From a bacterium (GTDB lineage: Bacteria > Sumerlaeota > Sumerlaeia > SLMS01 > JAHLLQ01): DNA of 64,000 nucleotides. Where the stretch lies: the NCBI GenBank assembly GCA_020444065.1, contig JAHLLQ010000006.1:62001-126000 (forward strand). Direction: 5' to 3'. Each line of letters begins with the position of its first letter. Position 1 is the stretch's first letter. The position numbers and the translations under genes were made by a program. The notes beneath the pieces were generated by a model that saw nothing but the letters and a program-made list of their open reading frames with translations, was not told the origin of the DNA and did not search any database. Of the stretch, positions 53,247 to 62,570 are shown in pieces.

Positions 53247-55985
53247 ATGAGACTTCTCAGCGGGAAACTCGGACCGAAACTCACCGTCGCGGGAACATCA
53301 TTGGTACTTGGAATCTTCTGGGCGGGGTGCGCCAGCGCGCCACACGTGCCGGAACCAATGCAGGATGTGACCACGGATAGCATGGTGATCGAAGCACCGA
53401 CGATGGATGAGCCGGTGGTCGAAATGGCCCAGGTCGAGGAGCCCGCCGAACAACAGAAGCCTCAGAAGCCGGAGGTCAGCGCCGAACCGACCCCGATCCC
53501 AGCACCCACGCCGATCCCGACGCCGGTCATCACCGACACTCCCCCGCCAGAGCACTACCTGTTCCCGGCGCCGCTCGGCCCGATGATCGTGCCGCACACG
53601 GTGGTGGAAATGGACGATGCGGCGGAAGCGCCGCCAATCTTCGATGCCCTCGGTGAGAAGGCCAAAGAAGCGTATGTCCAGGGCGCGTTGAAGAACCAGT
53701 CCGGCTATCCGACGCAGGCGTTCGAGTATTTCATGGAGGCCGTGGAGCAGGATCCGGAGAATCTGTGGCTGAAGAATCGCGCCGCAGAAGCCGCGCTCTA
53801 TCAGCACGATCTTCCGCGGGCGCAGAAACTGTCCGAGGAAGTCCTCGAAGCCGATCCGGATAATTACACGGCGATGCTGCTACTGGCGAAGCTGAGCACC
53901 TATCGCGAGAAGTACGACGAGGCCAAGGAGTGGTATCATAAGGTCCTCGACGTGAAGGACAAGAATATCGAGGCGCTGCAGAGCCTGGCCCGGATTGCGT
54001 ATAGCGAAGACCAGGATCTGGAGAAAGTCAAAGAGTACGCCGGGCGAATCCTGAAAGTCGACGGACGCAATTACGAGGCGATGTTGCTGCACGCCGAGGC
54101 CAGTGCACTGACTGGAGATATTCAATACGCAGCCGGCCTTTATTCGCAGTTGGTGAAGTACAACCCCGCGATCATCTCGCGCCTGATGGGAATGGCGCAA
54201 CGTCTTGTGCAGATGGATCGTGTCGACGATGCGACGGAATTGCTGCGCGAAGGTGTTATCATGCAGCCGGAATCGGTGGCTGTACGTCGCCAGTGGGAAA
54301 CGATCCTGATGAAGGAAGGCGGCGACGAGGCGGTCATTGAAGGCTACGAGGCGCTTCTCGCGCCGAATCCGCTGGAGATCGACCTGCACGAGCTGTTCGC
54401 GGATTACCTGGCTCGGGCGGGCGATGTCGATCGCCTGGAAGAAGAACGCGAGAAGATGCTGGAGATCAATCCGCGCCATGTTCCAAGCATCCTGTCTCTG
54501 GCGCGAATCGCGATGATTCGGGGCGACCAGGAGCATGCGAATGAGCTGTTTGAGCGCGCCCTTGAGGCGGGACCTGAAGACGCCTCCACGTATCGCGAGA
54601 TCGCGCTCGTCTACATGGATCAGGGTAAACTGGACCGCGCTGAAGACTTGCTGCGCACGGCGATGACGATCGATCCGGAAGATCCGGACACGCTGCTGGC
54701 AATGGCGGCGCTGAGTGAACGTTTCGATGATCCGAAGCAAACGGAGCGTTTGCTGAAGCGCGCTCTCGATCTCGCGCCGGCCAACGATCACATGCTGAAG
54801 CTGCTGGGCGATTTCTACCGCCGGCACAACCGCACGGAAGAGGCTTCGCAACTCTACGAGCAATTGCTCGCCGTCGATCCCGAGAACACTGAGAACCAGG
54901 TAACTCTGGCGGTCCTCTACTTCATCCTGGAGAACGAGACGGCGCTGGACCGCGTGCAGAAAGCTGCGCCGGCCGTCGTTGCTGACAAGTTCGGTTTCTT
55001 CTTCGATTACGGCCGTATGGCGATGCAGTACGGCGAGTGGGATCGCGGTCGCTGGGCATTCGAAAAGGCCCTGCAGATCAGCCCCAAGAATATCAATGTC
55101 CGTCGCGATCTGGCGACAGCGTATCTGCATCTGAACGAGAACGAAATCGCCGAGCGTACGTTGCTCGAAGCGGAGGGCATGTACACCGAGGGCGAATCCC
55201 ACACGACGTGGCTACTCTCGATGGTGGGCCTGTACCAGGATTTGAGACAGTACGAGAAGGCACTCGAGTACATCCAGAAGTTGCTGGAAGAAAACCCGGA
55301 TGAGCCCGTGTATCGCGAGCAGGAGATGATTTTCCTGGCAACGCTCGGTCGCACGGATGAAGTCACGGAGAAGCTGAACAGCTACATTCGCGACTACAGT
55401 ATCGACGAGCCGATGCAGACGAAACTGACTCGCGCGAGCGTTTATCAGGCGCTTGGGGAAACCGACCGTGCGATCGGCGTGTTGCGGCCGCTCGTCTCGG
55501 ACAATCCGAATGACATCGAATTGCTGTACCGACTCGCCAATCTGTACGGCGAGCAAGAGGAGGTGAACCTGGCCGAGCATTACTACGACGCCGTCATCGA
55601 AGAATCGGAAGGCAATCCCGAGTTGGTCGGTATGCTGCTCAATGCGTGCAACAACCTGGCCTACCTGTACGCCACCACCGGAACGGATCTTGATCGTGCA
55701 GAGGAATTGGTCGGGCGGGCGCTGGAACTGGCTCCGCGTGCAGGGTACATTCTGGACACGATGGGCTGGGTAAAATTCCAGCAGAAGCAGTACGCGGAAG
55801 CGGAGGACTGGCTGAAGCGCGCCGAGAAGTTGAGCCTCGACGATGCAGAGTTGCTCGAGCACCTTGGCGATCTTTACGAGGCGACAAACCGCCCGGAACT
55901 GGCGCGTCGATATTATGAGAAGGCCGCGAAGATCGATCCGAAGAGCGCCGCGGCCGAGAAGTTGAAGGAACTGGGGACGGAGTGA
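53247..55985 (+). CDS. large TPR-repeat lipoprotein
   Basis: The start at 53247 (MRLLSGKLGPKL, or the ATG 6 bp earlier) gives 912 residues. Lipobox FWAGC puts the lipidated Cys at residue 28. A Pro-rich linker (EPTPIPAPTPIPTPVITDTPPP, about 80-105) leads to some 17-18 TPR units from about 140 to the end (for example GKLDRAEDLLRTAMTIDPEDPDTLLAMAAL). This is the profile of periplasmic/outer-membrane scaffold proteins, with the first repeats probably less regular. Starts 46 bp after tlyA and ends 43 bp before the VWA gene, so the three may be one operon. Partner unknown. Confidence 0.85.
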   Translation: MRLLSGKLGPKLTVAGTSLVLGIFWAGCASAPHVPEPMQDVTTDSMVIEAPTMDEPVVEMAQVEEPAEQQKPQKPEVSAEPTPIPAPTPIPTPVITDTPPPEHYLFPAPLGPMIVPHTVVEMDDAAEAPPIFDALGEKAKEAYVQGALKNQSGYPTQAFEYFMEAVEQDPENLWLKNRAAEAALYQHDLPRAQKLSEEVLEADPDNYTAMLLLAKLSTYREKYDEAKEWYHKVLDVKDKNIEALQSLARIAYSEDQDLEKVKEYAGRILKVDGRNYEAMLLHAEASALTGDIQYAAGLYSQLVKYNPAIISRLMGMAQRLVQMDRVDDATELLREGVIMQPESVAVRRQWETILMKEGGDEAVIEGYEALLAPNPLEIDLHELFADYLARAGDVDRLEEEREKMLEINPRHVPSILSLARIAMIRGDQEHANELFERALEAGPEDASTYREIALVYMDQGKLDRAEDLLRTAMTIDPEDPDTLLAMAALSERFDDPKQTERLLKRALDLAPANDHMLKLLGDFYRRHNRTEEASQLYEQLLAVDPENTENQVTLAVLYFILENETALDRVQKAAPAVVADKFGFFFDYGRMAMQYGEWDRGRWAFEKALQISPKNINVRRDLATAYLHLNENEIAERTLLEAEGMYTEGESHTTWLLSMVGLYQDLRQYEKALEYIQKLLEENPDEPVYREQEMIFLATLGRTDEVTEKLNSYIRDYSIDEPMQTKLTRASVYQALGETDRAIGVLRPLVSDNPNDIELLYRLANLYGEQEEVNLAEHYYDAVIEESEGNPELVGMLLNACNNLAYLYATTGTDLDRAEELVGRALELAPRAGYILDTMGWVKFQQKQYAEAEDWLKRAEKLSLDDAELLEHLGDLYEATNRPELARRYYEKAAKIDPKSAAAEKLKELGTE

Positions 55986-56028
55986 AGCAAAATGCCGCCT
56001 GTGCTACAATCGCAGCCGGCAGGGATAG

Positions 56029-57132
56029 GTGCTTCCTTTGGAGTTTGAATTCACATCGTTCGACCCGGAAGTCTCGAAAGAGATCAACCGCCAGAAGCTC
56101 CTGAAGCTCTTCCTGGAACTGCTGAATCGCACGTCCGGCGATGCCCAGCAAGCGCTCGACTACATGGAAGACATGTGGGAGTCGAGTCGCCTGGAGAAGA
56201 TGACGGGCATCTCGTTCGAGGAGTTTCGCGATTACCTCGAGCAGCAGGGCCTGCTGGAACACAACCCAGCCACCGGCACGCTGAACGCCACGCATCGCGC
56301 AGACATGGAAATCCAGAAGCAGGCTTTCGAGGAGATCTTCCAGGACCTGTCGAAAGGCGACATCGGGGAACACTCAACGTCGCATTCCGGCCAAGGCGGA
56401 GAGAAACTGGCCGACACACGCCCGTACGAATGGGGCGATTCCATCCAGGACATCAATTTCCCGAAGTCGATCGGGAATGCGCTGGTGCGAAGCGGTTTCG
56501 ATTCGTTCTCGCTGCAGGAAGAAGACCTCGAGTCCCATCAGACGGAGCACCTTACGACGACCGCGACGGTTATCCTGATCGATATCAGTCACTCGATGAT
56601 TCTCTACGGCGAAGACCGCATCACGCCGGCGAAGAAGGTGGCGATGTCCCTGGTCGGGTACATCCAGCAGAAATACCCGAAGGACACGATCGACGTCGTC
56701 CTGTTTGGCGATGAGGCCTTCGAAGTGCCGCTCGATCAGTTGGCGCGCATCAGTGTCGGGCCGTACCACACAAACACGAAGGCTGGCCTGCAAATGTCGC
56801 AACGGCTTCTGATGCGTCGCAAAGCGCTGAACAAGCAGGTCTTCATGATCACGGATGGCAAGCCGAGCGCGATCACGGAGCAGGGACAGATTTACAAGAA
56901 TCCGTTCGGGCTGGATCCGAAGATTGTGAATCAGACGATCAACGAAGCGACGCAATTGCGACGCAAGGGCATCACCATCACGACGTTCATGATCACGACG
57001 GATCCGTATCTGCAGGATTTTGTCGATCGGCTGACGCGCGCGAATCGGGGACGTGCGTATTACGCGACGCTGGACAAACTCGGTTCTTTTATTTTCGCAG
57101 ACTACGGACGAAACAAAAAGAAACGGGTGTAG
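56029..57132 (+). CDS. VWA-domain protein (CoxE/MoxR-partner-like)
   Basis: A 367-residue soluble protein read from a GTG at 56029 (a TTG at 56038 is possible). The N-terminal half is helical and charged. The VWA domain begins near 178, with the metal site D-I-S-H-S at 185-189 (LIDISHSM), the Thr of HTNTKAG (about 246) and the Asp of FMITDGKPSAI (about 270). Relatives work with MoxR AAA+ ATPases, but none is encoded here, so the partner may be elsewhere. It follows the TPR lipoprotein by 43 bp; SD is weak (AGGGATAGG). Function unknown. Confidence 0.85.
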   Translation: MLPLEFEFTSFDPEVSKEINRQKLLKLFLELLNRTSGDAQQALDYMEDMWESSRLEKMTGISFEEFRDYLEQQGLLEHNPATGTLNATHRADMEIQKQAFEEIFQDLSKGDIGEHSTSHSGQGGEKLADTRPYEWGDSIQDINFPKSIGNALVRSGFDSFSLQEEDLESHQTEHLTTTATVILIDISHSMILYGEDRITPAKKVAMSLVGYIQQKYPKDTIDVVLFGDEAFEVPLDQLARISVGPYHTNTKAGLQMSQRLLMRRKALNKQVFMITDGKPSAITEQGQIYKNPFGLDPKIVNQTINEATQLRRKGITITTFMITTDPYLQDFVDRLTRANRGRAYYATLDKLGSFIFADYGRNKKKRV

Positions 57133-57190
57133 CAAATTCCGTTGGCATCCGTCCATCTCCGTCCCCATATTATGGGCGGAGGACGTTGCG

Positions 57191-57811
57191 ATGGACTTTG
57201 TGACGCATACACTCGTTGGAGCCGGCGCCGCGCGACTTGCCTGTCCGCAGAAGGAATGGCTGCCGCAACTCACACTCTCCGCGGTCCTCGGCAGCCTGCT
57301 GATCGACGCCGATCCGTGGCTCTACCTGATCGATCCCGCATACTACGGCAAGTACCATCGCGTCGCGTCTCATTGCCTGATGGGGCTGGTAGTGATGTCG
57401 CTCGTCTGCGCCGGTCTTGCGTGGTCAATGAGCAGTGTAAAGCCATGGCGGAGATTCGGCTGGTTCGTGTCGGACAATCTTCAACGCCAGGAAGAACCGC
57501 CCTCACGCGCACCATTCCGACTCCTGCTGTTTGTTGCGGCGTGCGCGGTGGTGCTGCACTTCCTCGGCGATATCATCACGGGATTCGGAAACATGCTTCC
57601 CTTCTGGCCGTTCAGCAACATGGACTACTCCATGCACGCGGTCAGCAGCTTCGATGTGGCCATCTTCTCGACAACACTGCTCTGGCACGTATTATTGAGA
57701 ACTCTAAAACTAAGCCGACGGAGAGAAGCGATTCTCTCCGCCGGATACTTCGTTCTGGTTGTCGTTTACATTTTGTTCCGCTGGAAGTTCGGCCCGACCA
57801 CGGTGTGGTAA
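57191..57811 (+). CDS. YdjM-like membrane-bound metal-dependent hydrolase
   Basis: A 206-residue membrane protein; ATG at 57191 with SD GGAGGA. It opens with MDFVTHTLVGAGAARL, then LLIDADPWL, RVASHCLMGL and LHFLGDIITGFG: the paired His/Asp pattern of the YdjM/DUF457 family (putative zinc hydrolases). Four to five spans follow. Escherichia coli YdjM is LexA-controlled, and the family is often near DNA-repair genes; here it abuts the end of the XPB-partner gene. Its stop and that of the convergent gene touch (57809-57811 and 57812-57814), with no terminator between. Confidence 0.87.
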   Translation: MDFVTHTLVGAGAARLACPQKEWLPQLTLSAVLGSLLIDADPWLYLIDPAYYGKYHRVASHCLMGLVVMSLVCAGLAWSMSSVKPWRRFGWFVSDNLQRQEEPPSRAPFRLLLFVAACAVVLHFLGDIITGFGNMLPFWPFSNMDYSMHAVSSFDVAIFSTTLLWHVLLRTLKLSRRREAILSAGYFVLVVVYILFRWKFGPTTVW

Positions 57812-60577
57812 TCAGACCAGCTTTGACTCCATGATCCGATCGACGCGATACACGGAATACGCGTCGCGCGTGCGGCAATGCGCATACAGGCGATCGCGCT
57901 CCAGGCTCTCCGGCGCGATGAGTTCATCCACTTCGTCGCGGTTCGCCTTGATGTAGTGAATCTCCACCTCGAACTCGTTTTCGATAGCGAAGTCCAACAT
58001 GCGACGAATGTCGGAAGCCTGCTCGGCGGGGTTTGGTCCAGAGAAGTTGTACTTCGACGGCCCCGTCGGTACAGACGTCGTCACAAGGTGAGAGATCTGC
58101 TTCTTGTATTCACGCTTGACGTTTGAAACGCGGGTTTCGGTGGCGGTCTCGACGGCCTTCTTCCACGTGCTGACAAGCGGATCGGCAAGATCGTTCAGCG
58201 CTGCAAAGGCGCGCGGATCGATCTTCAGGCGCTCCAGCAAGGGCGAGAGGCGTTCGTCTGCGACCTGGCGTCCCTTCTCATTCTTCGCGACATCGAGCGT
58301 AAAGCGCAGCGACGCGATCAGCTTCACCATGTCCTCGCGGGTCAGCGATAAATTGAAGCGTTCGTCTTCGCGAACGTGGACATGTTCGCTTTCCAAGCGC
58401 GGCATGAAGCCGACCTTCTGCAGTTCGCGTGCGACCTTCTTCAGATCGACGTCGGTGTTCAGCAGGACCACGCGTTCGTCGTAGATGTTCTTAATCGATG
58501 GTGAGATACGACGATTCGCACGAATCTGCGTCAGCAAGACCTCGTCATCCATGATGATGAAGCCGCCGGCGTAGCCCATGTTCACCTCGCCGTGCTTTTC
58601 ACTACATTCGCGAACCAGAATCGTCAGCGAGTCGGGGATCGGAGTCCGGCTGTGCTTCTTCAGGAATTCCTGAATCTCGTCTCCGCTCAAGCCGCGATCG
58701 AGTCCTTCGCGAATACTGCTTTTCGTGATTGTCAGCAGCGACATCACGTCGATGGATTTCACGTGGCCGATCTCGTTCAGGTGATAGAACGTGCGCAACT
58801 CCAGGTCCGGTGGCACGATCACTTCGTGGGTCGGCTGAACAATGAATGAATCAACGTCGTACCGCAGTGGCAGCACTTCGTTCGGGTGTTCCTTGTCGAA
58901 CAGGTTGTCCCAACGATCCATCGGACGGGAGAAGATGAAACGCCCCAGGTCCGTGAATCGGAACGTGTACTGCAGTTGCTTCTGCTTGCGCGGGCGCCCA
59001 CGGCTGCCACCGCGAGCCTTCATCGTTTTGCCGTCGCCAAGGCGCATCCCGACAAGGTCGGCATCCTTCTCGTTCTTCAGACCGATCGCCAGAATGCCGA
59101 GCCAATGCAGGCACTCCGCCATAATCGATTCGATCACAAGCTCATTGCTTCGCGTATGCTTGTCGTAACTGAGCGGCTCGTTCCGTCGCGGAATATCCTG
59201 CTGAATACGAGGCAAGACTTCCTCATAAAAGCCGTCCTCGACGCACCAACGATCCCGCGGCATTTCCGTCAGCACATCCAGCACGACCCGGCGGAATGCA
59301 ACGATCGAAACGAGGCCGGTCGGCGCAGGCTCAATATGCACCGTGTTGCCTTCGACGAATTCCTCGTTCCAGCCGGTCGTTGTGAGCCACCAACTGAAGA
59401 TGTCCTGGAACGCATTCTGACTGTTTTCCAGCCACTCCAGGAACGTGTGAGAAACTCGATAGGACTCGCCGGTCGAGGCGAGGAACTTCTTCTGAATCAG
59501 GAATAGCGACAAGAATTCCGCGTATTTCAGCGACTTGAATCGACTGAGCAACGGCATGATTTTCTTCAGGTCGTTCTTGCCGATTCCGCCCGTCGCCAGC
59601 ACGCGCACCGGATACCGATCGACGTAGTTGCAGAACACGACGATATCGCGCAGCAACGTGTTGGAGTTATCCATAATCGCCGTCGGCTTCTTTTCCTTCT
59701 CAACGACGGTGACCGAGTCCAGTTCCTTGAATGTGCGCGTGTCGGACTGGAAGTGATTCGAGATGATGTACATGATGTCGCGCGGGATCATCAGGAGGTT
59801 GTTGTACTTGTTGCCTCCCGGAACCGCCGTGAAGACGAGACCGCTGGTGTTCAGCAACCAGTGGATCGAATCCCCACGCGAGTGATCGTAGCGCCGCTGG
59901 ACATTCAGCTCGAGCAAGTCGCGATAGACGGAAACGCCTTTTCGCGAGGCAAGGCTCTGGAATACGGAGCGCTGTCCGTCGGTCAAACGATCAAGATACC
60001 GGCGCAGGAATTTCGGATCCAGGAGCGCCTGGCGGATGATGTGAATCAGATAGTTCTTGTTCGCCGATTCCGGATGCAGCCGAAGGCCCTGCGTGGCAAT
60101 GTGCTTCAACTCGTTGTTCGAGAGTTCCTTCAGGAAGTGGCCGAGATAGCCTTCCCAGAAGGACGGCAGATCGATGTAACGCAAGAAAGGCTCGGGAATA
60201 CCGACGAGGTTCAGCGGCTGCGTCACCGGCACTTCGTCGTTGAACACGATGCCGCGCTGCGCCAGCGAGTCGATCGTCTCCGTCATGGTCTTGCGATCGC
60301 CCTCGAAAAAACGCCGGAGGACTTCTTCTTCCTCCAGGTCGCCGCCATGAATCGTCAGGAAGTTGATCAGGTTTCTCTCGCGCTCGGAGAGACTCTCCGT
60401 GGCCGTTTCCCAGGCGTTTCGGTTCTGCAGACGCTGGTAGAGGTTGTTGATCAGGATGTCTTGCTTTTCCTGTTCCGAATCGGCCACTTCCAGGTCCGCT
60501 GGAGCAATACCCCAGTGCTCCTGGACTCCTTGAAGTTGCTCTACGGAGAGTGTTTTAAGAATGCTCTTCAGCTTCAT
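57812..60577 (-). CDS. XPB-associated protein with Helicase_C_3 and WYL-like end
   Basis: A 921-residue protein, the usual partner of bacterial XPB (as Rv0862c-like in Mycobacterium). Residues 1-500 are helical, ending in a likely winged-helix array. A short AT-hook-type stretch SRGRPRKQKQ lies near residue 525. The Helicase_C_3 segment (PF13625-like, IVQPTHEVIVPPDLELRTF and VMSLLTITKSSIREGLDRG) covers about 575-690. The last about 60 residues, FEVEIHYIKANRD ... VYRVDRIM, resemble a WYL domain, which senses ssDNA or nucleotides in other proteins. No helicase motifs are present. It starts 54 bp after XPB on the same strand. Confidence 0.85.
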   Translation of the reverse strand: MKLKSILKTLSVEQLQGVQEHWGIAPADLEVADSEQEKQDILINNLYQRLQNRNAWETATESLSERERNLINFLTIHGGDLEEEEVLRRFFEGDRKTMTETIDSLAQRGIVFNDEVPVTQPLNLVGIPEPFLRYIDLPSFWEGYLGHFLKELSNNELKHIATQGLRLHPESANKNYLIHIIRQALLDPKFLRRYLDRLTDGQRSVFQSLASRKGVSVYRDLLELNVQRRYDHSRGDSIHWLLNTSGLVFTAVPGGNKYNNLLMIPRDIMYIISNHFQSDTRTFKELDSVTVVEKEKKPTAIMDNSNTLLRDIVVFCNYVDRYPVRVLATGGIGKNDLKKIMPLLSRFKSLKYAEFLSLFLIQKKFLASTGESYRVSHTFLEWLENSQNAFQDIFSWWLTTTGWNEEFVEGNTVHIEPAPTGLVSIVAFRRVVLDVLTEMPRDRWCVEDGFYEEVLPRIQQDIPRRNEPLSYDKHTRSNELVIESIMAECLHWLGILAIGLKNEKDADLVGMRLGDGKTMKARGGSRGRPRKQKQLQYTFRFTDLGRFIFSRPMDRWDNLFDKEHPNEVLPLRYDVDSFIVQPTHEVIVPPDLELRTFYHLNEIGHVKSIDVMSLLTITKSSIREGLDRGLSGDEIQEFLKKHSRTPIPDSLTILVRECSEKHGEVNMGYAGGFIIMDDEVLLTQIRANRRISPSIKNIYDERVVLLNTDVDLKKVARELQKVGFMPRLESEHVHVREDERFNLSLTREDMVKLIASLRFTLDVAKNEKGRQVADERLSPLLERLKIDPRAFAALNDLADPLVSTWKKAVETATETRVSNVKREYKKQISHLVTTSVPTGPSKYNFSGPNPAEQASDIRRMLDFAIENEFEVEIHYIKANRDEVDELIAPESLERDRLYAHCRTRDAYSVYRVDRIMESKLV

Positions 60578-60631
60578 CTTCTTGTTCTTGTCTCACCCAG
60601 AGTGGGATCGCCGGAAAAGATCGGCGGTCGC

Positions 60632-62356
60632 TTACTTCTTCTTAGTTTTCGTCGACTCCGACTCGGCCTCTTCCAGCTCCTCAAACTCGATCTGGTAGGC
60701 ATAGCCTTGCTGTGTCAGGAACATCTGGCGATTGTACGCGAATTCCTGTTCCTTCGTGTCGCGTGTCACGACCGAGTAGAAATGCGCGATGTTCTCGACG
60801 CCTTCTCCCTTGGGCCGCAGCACACGCCCCAACCGTTGCGCTTCTTCCTGTCGTGATCCGAACGTGCCGCTGACCTGGATCGCCACATTGGCGTCTGGCA
60901 GGTCGATGGCGAAGTTCGCGACCTTCGACACGATGATCATCTTCAATTCCTTCGTCTTGAAGCGCGAGTAGATGTCCTCGCGCTCCTTGTTGGGCGTCTT
61001 GCCGGTGATAATAGGAGCTTTGAACTCCGCGGCAAGTTTGTCCAACTGGTCGAGATACTGACCGATGATCATGATATTATCGCCGCGATGGCGTTCAATC
61101 AGCCGATGAATCACGCCCATCTTGGCCGGATTCTCGGATGCCATCCGGAATTGCTCACGCTGATCCGCCACGGCGTAATCGACACGCATGGGCTGGGGAA
61201 GTGGGACGCGGATCTCGACGCAGATCGCCGTTGCGATCCAGCCCTGTCCTTCCAGTTGCTTCCACGGCATGTCGAATTTCTTCGGTCCGATCAGCGAAAA
61301 CACGTCATCTTCCCGTCCATCCTCACGCACGAGCGTCGCGGTCAGCCCGAGACGGCGGCGTGCCTGGATGTTGGCCACTGTTCTAAATACCGGCGCCGGA
61401 AGCATGTGGACTTCGTCGTAAATTATCAAGCCCCAATTTTCGGCGTTGAACAAGTCCATGTGGACGAACTCGTCACCCTTGCTCTTCCGATATGTCAACA
61501 ACTGGTAGGTGGAGACGGTCACCGGCCGGATATCCTTGCGCTCGCCGGAGTACTCCCCCACCTCGTCGCGGGTCAGTGTTGTCTTGTCCACCAGTTCATC
61601 GATCCACTGGCGAAGGGCTGTAATATTCGTCGTCAGAATCAGCGTCCGCTGCTTCACACGGGCCATCGTGGCGATGCCGATCACGGTCTTGCCGGCGCCG
61701 CAGGGCAGGACCAATACGCCGCTGCCACCCCGAACTCCGCCCGCCGCGTAGAAAATGTCCGCGGCATCCTGCTGGTACTCGCGCAAGCGGAAGGGCTTTC
61801 CGTTGGAGCCCAGCGCCCCGCGGATCGAGATGTCGAGGGCTTCGCCTTCTGTGTAGCCGGCCAGATCCTCGACGGGCAGCTTCGCCTTAATCAGAGCCTG
61901 CTTCAGCAGCCCCCTGTTGGCTTGCTCAACGCGGACCTTCAGGTCGTCGATAACTTCCGCAATGAACGGCTTGACCGACTTCAGGCGAACGACCTGGGCC
62001 ATGGTCGGTTTGTCGGTAGAACTGAGGAAGAGGGAATCGCCTTCCTTGGTGAGTTGCAGCCGACCGTAGCGACCGACCTGCTCGCGGACTTCGATCATCA
62101 CGTTTTCCGGCACCGGGTACTTTGCGTACTGGTACAGGGCCGTGCTGATTTCCTCCGCGGTCATCCCCGAAGCCGCTGCATTCCACAGGCTCAACGGGGT
62201 AATCTGGTAGGTATGTATATGCTCCGGGGATTTGACGAGTTCCGCGAAACGCGCCAACTGATCCCGGCAGTCGGCATAGTGCGGGCTGTTGACTTCCAAC
62301 AGAACCGACATGTCTGCCTGGGCAATCAGGGGATTATCCGGGTTGTATCCATTCAT
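60632..62356 (-). CDS. bacterial XPB-like DNA repair helicase (SF2)
   Basis: A 574-residue helicase. The start at 62356 (MNGYNPDNPLIAQAD) matches family N-termini (xxPLIVQSD); a TTG 90 bp upstream is less likely. The N-terminal domain is about 1-190. The helicase core has Walker A LPCGAGKT (Lys223), DEVH (314-317), TATLVREDG (the XPB RED motif, near 339-347) and motif VI QRLGRVLRP (507-515). A Glu/Lys-rich tail ends in KTKKK. XPB unwinds DNA 3' to 5' in nucleotide-excision-type repair in eukaryotes; in bacteria its role is unclear. Operon with the Helicase_C_3 protein. Confidence 0.95.
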   Translation of the reverse strand: MNGYNPDNPLIAQADMSVLLEVNSPHYADCRDQLARFAELVKSPEHIHTYQITPLSLWNAAASGMTAEEISTALYQYAKYPVPENVMIEVREQVGRYGRLQLTKEGDSLFLSSTDKPTMAQVVRLKSVKPFIAEVIDDLKVRVEQANRGLLKQALIKAKLPVEDLAGYTEGEALDISIRGALGSNGKPFRLREYQQDAADIFYAAGGVRGGSGVLVLPCGAGKTVIGIATMARVKQRTLILTTNITALRQWIDELVDKTTLTRDEVGEYSGERKDIRPVTVSTYQLLTYRKSKGDEFVHMDLFNAENWGLIIYDEVHMLPAPVFRTVANIQARRRLGLTATLVREDGREDDVFSLIGPKKFDMPWKQLEGQGWIATAICVEIRVPLPQPMRVDYAVADQREQFRMASENPAKMGVIHRLIERHRGDNIMIIGQYLDQLDKLAAEFKAPIITGKTPNKEREDIYSRFKTKELKMIIVSKVANFAIDLPDANVAIQVSGTFGSRQEEAQRLGRVLRPKGEGVENIAHFYSVVTRDTKEQEFAYNRQMFLTQQGYAYQIEFEELEEAESESTKTKKK

Positions 62357-62570
62357 GGTTTCGAAAAGTCCACTCAGTAAGGCCGTATATCCTGCACAAC
62401 TTCCCAAATACTTCGACGGAAGGTCGATTCCCTCCGACACCCGCAAAAAAGTTCACTCTCGCCGGGGAGGGTGAAACCCCACCTCCTGCGTATCGCTCCA
62501 CTCGATAGCGGTGTCGAGCGAACCTGTCAATTCCGAAGGCGCCTCTGCCGCGAATGCGGTCTGCCTCGGA

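Noticed and set aside
53880-55202. Minus-strand open frame of about 440 codons opposite the TPR lipoprotein
   Set aside because: Antisense to regular TPR units; no independent support.
61088-62380. Plus-strand open frame of about 430 codons opposite XPB
   Set aside because: It mirrors the XPB gene, whose helicase motifs are all in place; no domain in the antisense frame.
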